A DNA stretch of 64,000 bases from Paraescarpia echinospica (Eukaryota > Annelida > Polychaeta > Sabellida > Siboglinidae): NCBI GenBank assembly GCA_020002185.1, contig CM034531.1, positions 85,121,108-85,185,107 on the forward strand. Direction: 5' to 3'. The notes beneath the pieces were generated by a model. That model saw only the letters and a list, made by a program, of their open reading frames with translations. It did not search any database and was not told the origin of the DNA. The number at the start of each line of letters is the position of its first letter. The first letter of the stretch is position 1. Positions 1-11,899 of this stretch are shown one piece after another. Made by a program: the position numbers and the translations under genes.

Positions 1-889
1 CACTGCTTTACTTAATTATTAAGTTCATAAAATGCATGCATATAGTTTAATAAAGAGCTGCACTGATAACAGAGTGGCTGCCACTGAAACACCAGCATTG
101 CAAATAGGTTGTAGATGCTTCAAAAAGCAACCAAGTACAATCCCAAATAATGGTTTCTAACCCATGATCACAATCATTTATAAAGTTACGACACCAATGG
201 TTAGCACTGCAAGTAGTTTAGTAATCATGGTTTAGTTGTAATAAGTAAAGAAGGCCACATGTGAAACACTTGCTGGTGTCTCCCGTATCTACAACAATGC
301 TACACTGACAATAACCACTGTCATACTGCTCATGCAATCAGCTGGCATCAGAACCAAAATATTAATTTCAGACAATCTAGTAATGTCACTTATCCTAAAG
401 GGAATGAATATACAACGTTTTTCACTAGTTAACCAATGTGTACCTAGTTTTTTAAGCTTCACATAATTAAAACTTTTAAACATTTTTTTATCACAAATTA
501 CATATAGAGTAACATACAATGTTTTATTTCAACTGTTAATTTTTTATTGCCATTTTATATTTATTATCAGATATGTTACTGGGTTGTGAAAGACCTACAA
601 ACATCCAATTAAAAATCTTACATTTCCCTTGAAATGTGAAGTTGATTTATTGGACTATTTTTCTATATATGTCACACACCTATCACATTTAAATTAAATG
701 CCAAAGCATGCATTCTAAAATGAGAGATCATGGTAGTAACAGGTTTTTAATGAACATTATAGGTAACCATAAATAGTAATGACATCAGTTAACTAATGAA
801 AATCATTGGACATTGCCTCTGATACTGTAATAAATATGATAAATACCACCGGTTGTTTTGACATAGCTGATGGAATGCATTGGACTTAC
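1..889. other. Presumed last intron of PTTG1IP; nothing else recognised
   Basis: AT-rich sequence after the exon 6 donor. I searched the minus strand for a terminal exon encoding LFKxxNPY and did not find one. Open frames here are short and have no family signature. Confidence 0.4.
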
Positions 890-936
890 CATATTTCTGG
901 CGAATCTCGTCATATTTATTCTGTCGTTCAGCCCGT
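890..936 (-). CDS. PTTG1IP: PTTG1IP exon 6: charged coiled coil, part 2
   Basis: A 47-base exon encoding RRAERQNKYDEIRQKY plus one base of Gly. The acceptor is CTGTTATTCCAG and the donor G|GTAAGT. ERQNKYDEIRQKYG parallels the human segment ending DEIRKKYG. A consensus donor means at least one more exon is expected, probably left of base 1. Confidence 0.87.
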
Positions 937-3900
937 CTGGAATAACAGAAAATTTTTAAAATGTAAAGGAAACTTGATATAATTATAATATAAGATATAC
1001 AGTGTGACAGCCAGTCTGTCGGACTACTTCGCCTTCACCACTGGTTCATTCCATCACCAAGGAATGACTAGCTCTGGGAAGCAATCAGTCATACTTCATC
1101 AAATCTATTGGTTCACATGATGCTTGTGAATGTCACGAATGACAGCAAAGTTATGGCTTGAGATGCATTTTAACTTAATAACATAACCACGTTAAGTAGG
1201 GGACAATGACTTGATCAGACAATATGCTTTGCAAAAAAATGTTCCACATTAATATCCTTGTAATACCAGCACAACATAAAAATAACTTGAAACAGTAAAA
1301 CAAGAAATCGTTTTAAAAAGCAATACAAACACTAACAATTGGTTAGGAAATCGGTGCTGCCTGCCAGAGTTCTCAGTTCAATAATAATAATATTAAAGGC
1401 TAAGCGAAATGAAGTTTTCAATTTTTTTTAAACTTTGTATACATAAACCAAATGCTCTTGTCAAGTAATGTGCCAAATATGAAGTCTGTGGAAGACATAC
1501 ATCCTTGTAGTGACACCCTAAATGCCATCATATAAGGGTTGGCTTGGTGATAATGTTCTTAGAAAGGCTGACTAGTTGAATAAAGCCCATAAAGACCATC
1601 ACATTACAGTAACCACAACTCCTGTAGAGACTAGCTGGGTAAGAGGATAGCAGGATGTTTGCATGTGGTGGAAACAACTCAGGCAAGTAGCAAGGTCGCA
1701 CTGACCTTGCAGCGTGCTTGGTGCGACGTTCCTCTTCCTCTCGTTCCTGGCGGATATTGTCCCGAGTCAGTCGATTCCTGGCGGCCACAACTCACACATC
1801 ACACAGCCGGCAGTGTCACGCAAACATTTGTTGTTTTAATTTTTTTTATCTAACACCACCAAAAAAGGACATTAACTAACATATGTTGGAATTTCATCTC
1901 TTGGAGAAAAAAATTGAGTCACTAAGGTAGGAAGGTGATTCAACAGGGACATAGGTGATTCAAAACATACGCCACATTTGCTGAATATAACCAAGATAAT
2001 TCTAACAACATATCTCACCATTGACTCTTATGCTTATTAGGGTGTGTCCATAATGTCAGCATACGAGGCAAGTGTGGGTTACTAGAGCCATTTCTTCAGC
2101 CAAAACAGAAAAAAATCACCAGGGATGGGGCCACTTAAATTTATTAATAATTATAAGTTATCATAGGCAAAATGCTGTATTAATAATACTAACTCATTCA
2201 GGTCTTGACATGGCACCATATACGAAACTGTTTATTTACATCATGTAATTGCAGCAGCAGGCCTCGACATTAACACTGGTCCAATGGCCCGGTGCCTTTT
2301 TTGAAGCTGTCGGGCCAGTTCGGGCCACCAGTTCTTATATTTTACTGGCCCGACGGGCCACTGGTTTCCGGTTCCCGAACGCCGCCGAGACGAAGCGGCG
2401 TTCACGGCACGACCGCATCGGTTATCAGATGCAGTTCGCCATAATTCTTAGACCCGACTCAGTTATAGGACATTGTAAACAAGACGTAGATACTAATTCT
2501 GATCAATAACGAATCCAAACTCCAACACTTATTATGCGATGACGGCGTGCAAAGCCATCAAATAAATTTTCTAACCACCAGCAGCGCAGGTTTTTATGAC
2601 GAGAGGCCATTTTTTAAGTCCCGCCGCGTCCCTTGGACACACTTAGTACGGTGGTTGGAAGCTGCCTCGACTTTAGAGGTATGCACGCTTTTATCTCTCT
2701 AGATATATGAAAGGAATACAGCTTAAATCCAAATTTAACTAGTGACTAAAGTGACAGAAACCAAATGTAATGCAAGGGCAAGGTGAAGGCCACCTATTTT
2801 GGGTGGTGCCACCTAGCGAATGAACCGTGAAATAGTCTAATGCCTTGACTGACGTGGACATGAAAGCAGCGTCAACTCAACTACCGACTCGGACTGACTA
2901 GCTGTCGTCACACTGCCACATTTGATTTAAACTTGGCAAATACTGTATATATGCATCTGAGTACACACTTAAAAAGAACAATATTACAATATTGTTAGCT
3001 TTGGACATCTCACTTTGAACAATCAATATGTGTATAGTAACTTCTAACAATTTTGTTGGTAAAATAAAAAAAATGGGCCAAGTGGCCCTGAAGTCCTTTG
3101 GACTAATACGTCTATATGTGACCCCGGCTGACCAAATGAGTGATAAGTCGGAAAAATTGTACCATTGTTTTCTTACATCCTTGTAAAGGTTTGGTAGGGT
3201 GCTTTACACGGTTTAAAAAATTATGACTGCTACAAAAATTGGCGAAGTTATGGAGCATTGAACATGGTAGGGGTCAAAACGTGAAAATGAAGAAAACGGT
3301 TGTTGAAGTTTTACATTATATATGCAAATGGATTGCATGGAAATATTACATGCACAACATTCAAATGAGGCACACAGTATGTAATATGTATGTTATGTTG
3401 CAATGATACACTGGAAGTACAAATGTGCTGCTACAAAGACTTATTAAGTTATGCCAGATTATTAGCTCCACAGCTGGGTGTAATACACAACCAGAGCCAC
3501 CACTGATTCATGGTCAAGTAGATTAGCTCAATGCACCAACTAAGACAATACACAACACTTTGAGTGACAGTGTCCAGAGTGAGGCCTAAGCAGTGTCCTC
3601 ATTGCTGAATAGATCAATTAAACCTGCCAAGTGGGTGACATTCTGCACAAGTGTTCATTAATCCTTAGTGATTGTTCAGAACACCAGACTGACCACATAC
3701 CTAAACAAAGCGAATGTAATAGGTGAAGAACAGGCAGTGTTCAGATAGGGGTATTGTTGAATTGTATTTGTCTCGACGCAAAAGGCTTTATTGTGCCTTC
3801 ATCGATTATAAGAAAGCATTTGATTTAGTAGACCGGTCCTCCCTGTGGTCTAAGATAATTCCATGCGGTATTAATGGTATCGTGTTGAAAGTTGTATACA

Positions 3901-6900
3901 ACATGTACAAAAATGCTAAGTCATATATAAATCAGGGCCAGGCTGTGTCAGCCTTCTTCTCATGTGATGTATAGGTATGGCAAGGAGAAAACTTGTGTCC
4001 TTTGTTATTTACTATTTACCTGAATAATTGTGAACACTGTTAGTCACAATTATAATGGACTTGACATGGCAGCTGGTGAAATTTACAACAACCTTAGTGA
4101 TGATGATGTAGAAAATGTATGTTCTACTATATGCTGATGACACTAGAATGATTCAATCAAATACAGATTTCTCGTGCATAGTGGCAGTGCCCTAAGATAT
4201 GTCAATGCAAAATTAGAGAAAAAGTTGCTGAACGGTTTCTGAGATATACGGCAGCTAACGGCGGACGCAGAGTGATGGCAACAGTCCCTTGGACCTTCGG
4301 CCAAAGGACTAAAAAGCTAATAATGTTTTGCACCTCAGAATGAGCGTATTTTTGACAGTAACACAAAATCTTGGCCAGTAACTTTCACAGGCGGACCACT
4401 AACTTTTGAAATCTACTGGCCCCCTGAGCCAGTGGATTCAAAACCTTAATGTCAAGGCCTGAGCAGTCATGTCACTCATGTGATTAGACAGATAATAACA
4501 ATCTTACTTCTGGCTCTGCTTTGATCTTCTGCAGCAGCAACAGCAGCAAATGATGGTGATGGCCAATCCCACGACTGAGGCCACGACACCAATTGCAATG
4601 AGTATAGTCCGGTAGGACACTACAACATACCAGACTCAACTCAATCACACTGAAGACACTAGAACAAATTACATACTCAACTCAACCTCACTAGTGACAC
4701 TACAACCCACCACAGACTTAATCAAATACACTGGAGACACTACAACCCACCACAGACTTAATCAAATACACTGGAGACACTACAACCCACCACAGACTTA
4801 ATCAAATACACTGGAGACACTACAACACATCACAGACTCAATTCAACCACACTGGATATACAACAACACACACCAGACTCAACTCAACCACACTGGTAAC
4901 ACTACAACATACCATAGACTCAATCACACTGGAGACACTACAATACATCAGACTCAACTCAACCACACTGAAGATGCTACAACACACCACAGACTCAAAT
5001 GAACCACACTGAAGACACTACAATACATCACAGACTTAACTCAACCACACTGAAGACACTTCAACATGGCAGCAAATGAACATGAACCCCGGTCCTCTCG
5101 CTGTCTATCTCATAATCACTTGCTACAGTCTCATGATGCTCCAGAGTTTACCGACAGAGACGGGAGAACAACTAGGACACCAAGCAGGTGAATTTGCCCC
5201 CAGTCCTTTTGACTGACAGTTTAGTGCTCAAACTGTCCCGTCACAACCAACAATAACACAACAGAACCTATATTTAAATTAATTTACTCCTTGATTCCTT
5301 GAAATATGATATGATGTCCACTCAAGAAATTTTGGTATTCTTTTGGAAAGTAGACGTATTCAAAAACGCTAACCATAATCCTAGGCTAACCCCATCCCTA
5401 ACCTTAAGTAACGTTTGGACTTGTTGAGTGACCTCCAACATAACGTTTTATGGCCCATAACTTTGCATAGACCTCTTAGTTTTGAGGCATGATGTACCAA
5501 ATGAAGGTTGATCACATTAACATTTAAAAAGTAGTTTTTTTAAAAACCATAATAGTAATATATATATATATACGCAATTCAATACACAAACTTTACACAT
5601 CTTTACTAGTTATTACTACTATGACTGAATTGAATAAAATAACCTGTGTTGCACAGGAACATTCCTCCAGTAAATAACTAGTACCAGGTCTGCTGGCCCT
5701 GGACAGGTGTTGGCACTCTTTATTTGTTTGTGTTGTTTCCAGCTTACCCGTGCAAGTTAAACGACGAGTATCTTTTGTAGAACATACTCTCGAGAAGAGA
5801 GACGATTCAGCCTCACATTTCCGAGGATTCTCACACCAAATGCACTGAAATGTGAAATGACAGTCTTGGAAACAGAATAGGTTACTTCTTATAGAGCACA
5901 GTACCAGTCCTTGCGTGCGCTCAGAACATTTTACACTTAACTCCTGGCAGACCTATCCATTCAAAACACTGACTTATCTTCAGACCTGAAATCCATTTCT
6001 CTACATAATACATGCCACTTGATGGCACTTGGTTTCTTTAATAAGACTGAAAGTGTCTTTTATTTTACATTTGTCACTCAATAATGATTTTACAAATTAA
6101 TTAACTAAAATTACACACGAAGAATAAAAAAAAAATTAAAACTTTAAAAATGGCATCCTTTGAAAACAAAACATGCAAAACTGTCCTAAAACAGTGGTAA
6201 TGTGAATACTGGTGAATTATTATTGAAATATATATAATATTCTAAAGACAGTCCTACCTCATGGTTTTGGACGCAGTCTCCACAGGTGGCTAATGCGGCA
6301 CATACTGAAAGAGAAAGAAGAGAGAGTTGAGAAGACAACACTGAGCAACAACTGCACATTGAGTACCCAGGGACACTAATATTTATTATCTAAGTAACTG
6401 CCAAAATTAGTAGCCAAATGTATCCTTTGGTAAAGGCTACAAATTGCTGGTAGCACACGCAGTAATACTAACAGCTTTAAGGTCAAAATGAGATATTCCT
6501 TATGTGTTTCTTATGAATCAGACAAGTGTTATGAAATATATAATTATATAAACTGCCGCAAAGTTGTTGGGATCTACAGTAAACCTCGCCTAAGTCGGAT
6601 TTGCCTAAGTCGGATCTTCGCTCAACTCGGAGTGAATTTCGAGAAACGGTTGATTTAGAATGTATTTCCCATAACAAATCTTCATCTAAGTCGGATTGTC
6701 TAAGTCGGATCTTCGTCCAACTCGGACAAACTAAGTCAGCCCATTTGATCTGAGATCATGTTTTTTCCTTGCCTAAGTCAGATCGCAATATACCTATTCG
6801 ACAAAATGTACCAGATGAACTAAAACGTGAAAAGGTTGTTCCAAGAAATTGACCCAGACAGATACAACAAAATACAGAGGCATCCCGTCATCACTCATCT

Positions 6901-9900
6901 AATACAACTTGCATCACCAAGCCAATGGACGCTGACCAAGAACATGACGTTCCATTACCGGTACATCCTGGCCACCAGGAGACTAAAGGCATCAGAAGGA
7001 GTTGCGCCATTTTCTCAAGAAGTTGGATTATTTTGGATGCCGACGTTGCCCTGAAATCAGCGTGGTACAAAGCGAAACCGGAAACACTTCCAAACTGCTA
7101 CAAAAAATGGGATTCGTCTAAGGTGTTCAACGCATCGAGACGATGGCGACGACTAAGCAGCTGCTTCGTTCAGAAACGCATGGAACAATTAAGCTCTGCG
7201 AAGTGTATGCAGATGCTATACGTACGATGGATGACTATGTTGGTGTGGAGGAGAAAGCAGAAACTCCAGCTACCCTAAATAACGAGCAGATCATTGAACC
7301 CGTACGACACCCCAATGCAGACGGTTTATTGAGCGACGATGAGGGCGACGAAGTCTCGGTGTCTGAAGATAACAAAATTCAGTGACACACATGCTGTTTT
7401 ATGGATGCTAAGACACTGGTTTGTCGCTTGGCAACAGCGAGATCGAAGAGTTGACCGACAAGTCCTAGACCATCCTCGTGAGACAGTCGCAACAAAGACT
7501 TACGCATAGCAAGATGACTGACACTTACAATCAATAATAATTATTAAGCTATAACCTTAGAGATTCGTGCCAAAATTAAACACAAAACTGTTCTAATACT
7601 GTGTAATGTTGTGTTTTGCATGTGGATATCAAAAATATATGTAGAATTACCGCAGTATCCAGTCGCGTTCAAGCGTTATTCACTGGTACCTAAGGGCTTC
7701 TAGAGGGCTGTCTTTCGTGTTAGCGCTGGGATATGTCATCTTCGGTTTTTGTGTAACTCGGATTAAATCACTACGTCCGTTTGAATCCAACTTAGGAGAG
7801 GTTTACTGTATTTCAAATGGCTTTTTCTTCTATGCCATGTACGTCACAGGCATTGGTGATCATGGCCATCCAAACTGCTCGGTTGCAGCCTCTGCACCTT
7901 TTTTTCATCAATCTTCTCTGTTGTTACTAGCTATTCTAACTTTCTTTTTATAATGGCTATAAATCTTGCTTGGTGTGTTCTATTTTTTTCATAATCTTTC
8001 TTTTTGATTTGGCTGTTCTGAGGAGGTCTTTATTTTTCCCGTCCATGATACTCTCAGCAATCATCTCAAGAACAACATTTCAGTTGCGTACTTGAACTAT
8101 GGTTTTGAGATCTTTTATATGCATACATGGCTACTGTTTCAAAAAAACGTTTCCATGGAACTGTCGGGTTTGTTAACTAGTTGGACAACTGAAGCTCCTG
8201 GCTGGACACTGAGGGTCATTTGGGGCTGGACATCAAGTGTATCACTGGGTCAGTTAGAGTGCTTGAGGTCAAGCATCAATTAAGCAATGATGTTGATATC
8301 AGTAGTGACCTCAGCCACATTGTTCACAGGGTCACATCTCCACTTCTTTTATGAAACTCAAGTTATAACATCTACAGATCACCATAGCAACCTGTCAAAA
8401 TAACAATATATAGCACTGCCAACTGACACCACAATATGACACAACAGTATTTAGCGACAACCAGCATAATGAAAGCATGATATTTATGGCAGGGCACCAC
8501 ACAACATTTCACATAACAAAATGTAACTTGTTCAGTAATAGTTTGTAGTGTAGAACATTAGTATTTGTATAAATAAGCTAATCCTAAATAGTCTTTAAAT
8601 TTGCTGTTTCCTATTTGAAAATGAAATAGTGAAGAAAGTAGCTTGTTTAGTAGCTGTTATTTATGTCAACAAAACAGCCCTACTTCCTACAATTTTTTTG
8701 CTGTGACACTGTGTCTCGCACTATTAACGGTTGTATTAAAAACATCTGATGGCCATCATTGCTTCTGCATCCCAGATGCCGACTACTGTCAGTTAATTTT
8801 GTTATACATCACCTGGGGCTTTAAATTAATGGTGGTCTGGTGGCTCAAGTCTTCCATCAAAACCTTTTTCTACATTTAACGAGTAAATATTTTTTATAAA
8901 TAAAATCCTTGAATGCTTAGTTACTGATTCGTTTTTTGTTGTGGAGGCAGCGGTGCAGCTGAATAAAAATACCAATGTAGACAAATAATTATAACAGTTT
9001 TATATGTACACAAGTTATAAAAACTTTGAAATCCTTAGCATTTCAATCAGACTAGTAAAATATATAATGTGTGTGTACAAACATATATATATATCTAGAT
9101 ATAACATTATTATTGTTCTACTTATATTAAGTGTTAAAAAAATATCTAAAACATAGAACTTTCGTTGAAATCCTTTGAACAGAGACCAGTACATTTCTGT
9201 CATTTTTTAACATTACATAAATTTTGCTCAATCATAATGATGTGTATTAATTACTATTTATATATATTAGTGTCAGTGTGAGCGTATTATAAATTATACA
9301 TGAAATGATGGACAGATCTGTGCGCAATCAAGATTTTATATTATAGTTGAATCACTCTGACATATACAGTTTGTAGGACAGTCGTTTCGACTGTTCTTAG
9401 AATTCTGCCACTTAGAATTACAGCCACTAGTGTGGGCCTAAGCAACCAGGTCGAACCATTCGTTGGTGTGTGCCGAGCCCGTCATGGGCTGAACCATCCA
9501 TGAAGCTGGGCACTTTGTCTTTATAATCTATATAAGGCTAGGAGTAGGCCTATGATCACCAGGTCGTTGTCCGAACCACTGCAAAATGTGTCGCTTCAAA
9601 TCTCGTGAGATCTAGCCAGTAGCTACTAATCTCTGTGTATAACTTACATGAATTGAACTTGACTTCACAGTTACGTCGTGGGTGTCAACATGTGTTTTTC
9701 ATTGGTTACAACCACTAGCATGCTTAATGCTGTCAGCAATTTTTTTTAGGTGCACTATGCTTTTGTACGGAAACTGTATTTCACTAAAACCAACTTCTCT
9801 GACAATTTATTTGCATAACATGACACAAGTGGTAGGGAGTTCCAGTATAGATATCTTTCGCAAATGTTTCTTCACATTTTATGAAAACGGCATGTTTATA

Positions 9901-10518
9901 GTATTGGCAAGGTCGTCGACAAGACCATAAATTATGGAATAATATTAATAATAACAGTTTACCTGATTCAGTAATACAAGCTAAATCAATAAACTCATTT
10001 AAAAACCGCCTTGATAAATTCTGGTCAACCCGGGAGATATTATACGACTATGTCTATGAAGCCCCACTAAGACTAACATTAAACACAAACTCTTAATACT
10101 AGACCCCACGAAGAAGAAGATCTGATCATTGAGAAACTGAGAGGATCCTGCGATCAGAACAGTTAAAAAGTATCCTAAGCCTAGGCTAAGGTAATAAATT
10201 AATTATATAGACTAGAACTTAGTCTTAGAATGTTAATTACACTAATGACTAAAACCATATAACATTGTTTTGGATATTATTTACGCCAAGCTGTAAGTTA
10301 AAATTAAACTGTCAACACCGTAACCTGGTAACTTGTGAAGTAAATAAAGTTCTATAACAGCTTGTTCGTGTCACGGACACGGAGTCGTGTGACTCACCGT
10401 CTTTGATGTTCTGCGTGGTCGTGGACAACGTAGAATTTGGTCGTTGCGTCGTCGAACCGGCCTCTACAAAAGTGCCAATAGCGACAGACAAAACAACACA
10501 AACAATCACGAATCTCAT
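890..10518 (-). CDS. PTTG1IP: PTTG1IP homologue (securin-binding type I membrane protein), six coding exons, 3' end missing
   Basis: Coding exons on the minus strand: 10518-10398, 6304-6258, 5844-5748, 4619-4508, 1777-1706, 936-890. Every junction keeps frame (phases 1,0,1,2,2,1), with GT donors and AG acceptors. The joined protein is at least 165 residues; human PTTG1IP is about 180. Order seen: signal peptide (about 1-20), Ser/Thr stretch with an NST sequon, a cysteine-rich PSI domain split over two exons (CGDC, CIWC, later Cys residues), one transmembrane helix, a run of six Cys followed by RR, then a charged coiled coil ending DEIRQKYG. In the family this tail precedes a short Leu-Phe/Asn-Pro-Tyr terminus, which I do not find in the first 880 bases. 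PTTG1IP binds securin (PTTG1) and promotes its nuclear entry; Cys6 is a likely palmitoylation site. Exon 5 has a pyrimidine-poor acceptor, so its start is the least certain junction. Family call is by motif order, not by a search. Confidence 0.88.
1706..1777 (-). CDS. PTTG1IP: PTTG1IP exon 5: charged coiled coil, part 1
   Basis: It encodes NRLTRDNIRQEREEEERRTK plus HAA. It joins exon 4 by AA+G (Lys) and exon 6 by AG+A (Arg). The acceptor GTGGCCGCCAG lacks a clear pyrimidine tract but is the AG that keeps frame. The donor is AG|GTCAGT. Confidence 0.8.
3074..4316 (+). mobile_element. AGTCC/GGACT repeat family, copy A, carrying an RT fossil
   Basis: It starts GGGCCAAGTGGCCCTGAAGT next to the short palindrome AGTCCTTTGGACT, and ends with a hairpin (AGTCCCTTGG, loop, CCAAAGGACT) followed by AAAAA. 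Relatives lie at 30133-36320 and 52958-53725 in the opposite orientation. Copies A and B share a reverse-transcriptase fragment. Copy A is shorter than B once B's nested LINE is removed. It is inserted in the 2258-4461 TIR element. Confidence 0.65.
3723..4180 (+). pseudogene. Non-LTR reverse transcriptase fragment inside repeat copy A
   Basis: The frame contains CAFIDYKKAFDLVDRSSLWS, the RT palm motif with catalytic Asp, then WQGENLCPLLFTIYLNN, and after a frameshift a YADDT box near 4128-4142. Stops and frame breaks make it non-functional. The same piece occurs at 31153-31485 in copy B, so it belongs to the repeat rather than being a separate insertion. Confidence 0.6.
4508..4619 (-). CDS. 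PTTG1IP: PTTG1IP exon 4: transmembrane helix and Cys6 run
   Basis: A 112-base exon encoding SYRTILIAIG, a hydrophobic helix of about 22 residues, then CCCCCCRRSKQSQ. Transmembrane helix, then Cys6, then basic residues is diagnostic of PTTG1IP. The acceptor is TTGTAG and the donor AA|GTAAGA, phase 2. Confidence 0.9.
4640..5060. repeat. Minisatellite, about 40-bp unit
   Basis: Tandem degenerate units of the form GGAGACACTACAACCCACCA followed by CAGACTTAATCAAATACACT. Three adjacent copies near 4690-4815 are almost identical; outer ones vary in length. It lies in PTTG1IP intron 3, just upstream of the exon 4 acceptor. Confidence 0.8.
5748..5844 (-). CDS. PTTG1IP: PTTG1IP exon 3: second half of PSI domain
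   Basis: The 97-base exon starts with CIWCENPRKC and carries two further Cys residues. The acceptor is CACATTTCAG and the donor G|GTAAGC. The CxWC motif directly after the exon 2 cysteines is the PSI hallmark and the reason for joining them. Confidence 0.88.
6258..6304 (-). CDS. PTTG1IP: PTTG1IP exon 2: first half of PSI domain
   Basis: A 47-base microexon with acceptor TTTCTCTTTCAG and donor GAG|GTAGGA. It encodes V-CAALATCGDCVQNHE, the CxxxxxCxxC start of the PSI cysteine domain. It enters at phase 1 and leaves at phase 0, matching both neighbours. Confidence 0.87.
6577..7808 (+). mobile_element. pogo/Tigger-type DNA transposon, decayed
   Basis: The TIRs CAGTAAACCTCGCCTAAGTC (left) and a near-identical inverted right end sit between TA dinucleotides (6575-6576, 7809-7810). 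Inner motifs TAAGTCGGAT repeat near the left end. TA duplications and CAGT...CCTCGC-type ends are typical of pogo/Tigger elements. It lies in PTTG1IP intron 1. A second copy enters the window at 63501. Confidence 0.78.
6827..7385 (+). pseudogene. Tigger-like transposase remnant (C-terminal part)
   Basis: Overlapping short frames carry ALKSAWYKAKPETLPNCYKK, which resembles the C-terminal piece after the DDE domain of pogo/Tigger transposases (AW..V...T..NCF). They end in an acidic tail DGLLSDDEGDEVSVSEDN before a stop at 7385. The catalytic DDE core is largely missing and at least two frameshifts separate the pieces. Confidence 0.55.
7809..9940. other. PTTG1IP intron 1, no gene recognised
   Basis: Low-complexity and AT-rich tracts with scattered short frames and no recognised domain. 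TATATATATC near 9085 is simple sequence. Confidence 0.4.
9945..10096 (+). pseudogene. C-terminal scrap of a CR1-like reverse transcriptase
   Basis: The plus-strand frame reads LPDSVIQAKSINSFKNRLDK then FW and runs to a stop near 10095. This is the conserved C-terminus of CR1-like LINE ORF2 (W..LP..V..A.S...FK..LD..W). It is 5' truncated and lies just inside PTTG1IP intron 1. Confidence 0.6.
10398..10518 (-). CDS. PTTG1IP: PTTG1IP exon 1: start codon and signal peptide
   Basis: It encodes 40 residues plus one base: MRFVIVCVVLSVAIG, then a Ser/Thr-rich stretch. The hydrophobic core followed by FVEAG fits a cleaved signal peptide. The donor is G|GTGAGT, phase 1. An upstream in-frame ATG at 10665 would put about 49 extra residues before the signal peptide, so the inner ATG is preferred. 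Confidence 0.85.
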
Positions 10519-10603
10519 AGTTAAAATCAGGAAACTGTAAACAAGCAAATATCCAGCGCAGTTCCCACGACACACTTCGTAAGTTGATGGAGGAAGTTTG
10601 TTG

Positions 10604-10616
10604 ACAAAATGGCGGA
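10604..10616 (+). promoter_or_regulatory. YY1-like ATGGCGG motif upstream of PTTG1IP
   Basis: CAAAATGGCGGA lies about 90 bases upstream of the PTTG1IP start codon, in presumed 5'UTR or core promoter. It matches the AANATGGCGGC YY1 consensus except at the last base. YY1 sites are common near start sites of housekeeping genes; use here is inferred. Confidence 0.3.
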
Positions 10617-10699
10617 TATCTACTCCTTGTTTGTGTATCCATGCAAAAAGTAGTTCCTCGATCACGCATTTTACTTTTATAATATATTCAACTTTGACG

Positions 10700-11895
10700 A
10701 TGATTTAAACTTTGTAGATATTGCCTATCCCATTCACAAGTTTTCATATAAATTGATTTAAGTGTTTATTACATAGGATAAACCTAGCCCATCCCACCAT
10801 TGTGTAGTAATATTATGGTGTCAAAGGACATGTAAGTACTAGTTCGATTTGACCTCGTTATGGTTCATCGCGCCAGAAACGTCACTGATGCTGCCTGAAG
10901 TATTGATCGATTTATTTATTTATTGAATTCCAATACGTAGTGGCCACGGTTTTTTGACTGTGTTAGTAGACCTGGTGGGGGTGTGATGTTGATTATGTTA
11001 TTTAATATTTTGTAAAATGTCATGGCTTAAGTTTGATAATGATAATCTGTCCAGTATCTTGACGCATTTTGACATTTTTGGGAATGGAACCCATCACTAA
11101 GATAAAGAGTGAGGTGGGTTAAGTATCAGGGTTTAACTGACATAAGTTTTATTGAATTATTTCGTAATACTTGCTGTTAAAGTTACTTTTAAGTTCCCCG
11201 TGGGAATGATGATACGTGCACAAGCTAAATTCCAGTTTTGGGATAACGAAGCACTATCTACACAATTGCATGGTTCCTATAATCAAGTACCTAGCATGAG
11301 TCTTTAATACTTAATATAGGATACGATTGTGTTGATATGTTCCCCACTGAGATGTTGGCATAGTAGGCTGTGTGATGTGTCTGCAGCGGTGTCAGGTATC
11401 ACCATTCCCTAGGGAGTAGGGATAGCATATGTTAACTGTCGGTGGTTAGACAGACTGCTCACTGGGTTTAGCAAGGTAGTATTGGGTTTCTACTGAAGGG
11501 CCATTAACGCCCAGTGTAGTGGGTAACTTGTATGTTAATAGGGCAGATTAGCAGAAGTGTATGTTTTAATCAGTATTATCTTATGCTGCAAGTTAATTAC
11601 TAATAGTTTGTAGCAATTGCATTTGTTTGCAAAGCTACACAAGTCCAGAATTTATGTGACACCATAGCAGATGTTTGTTGTCCACAAAACATGTGTCCAG
11701 GGATGGCCAGACGTAGTGTAAATGCATATTGAGCTGACCGGTATAATAAGCTTGTGACATAGGTTCAGTGTTGTCATAATTTTATATTGCCCTATATCAG
11801 GGTGCGTACTTGGAGGAAGTATATATTTGTTTATTAACTCTTTACATAATTATATTCTTATGGAGAATAGTATTATATGGATCAGTCTCGTATTA
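10700..11895. other. Intergenic stretch upstream of PTTG1IP, nothing recognised
   Basis: AT-rich, without long frames or repeats that I can identify. It holds the presumed PTTG1IP promoter side. Confidence 0.4.
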
Positions 11896-11899
11896 TAAG

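Larger units (their letters stand above)
2258..4461. mobile_element. TIR DNA transposon with AGCAG target duplication, family unassigned
   Basis: The ends are inverted copies of CAGGCCTYGACATTAA (left 2258; right end at 4461). AGCAG directly flanks both sides (2253-2257 and 4462-4466), a clean 5-bp duplication. Subterminal sequence on both sides is rich in GGCC and CTGGCCC. No transposase frame is left. It lies in PTTG1IP intron 4 and itself contains a copy of the AGTCC/GGACT repeat (about 3074-4316). Confidence 0.72.

Noticed and set aside
890..1777. Complexin
   Set aside because: The charged coiled coil with a KYG motif first suggested complexin, but upstream Cys6-RR, TM helix and PSI exons in phase identify PTTG1IP.
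8643..8879. 78-codon hydrophobic frame
   Set aside because: AT-rich intron sequence; no start context or homologous pattern.
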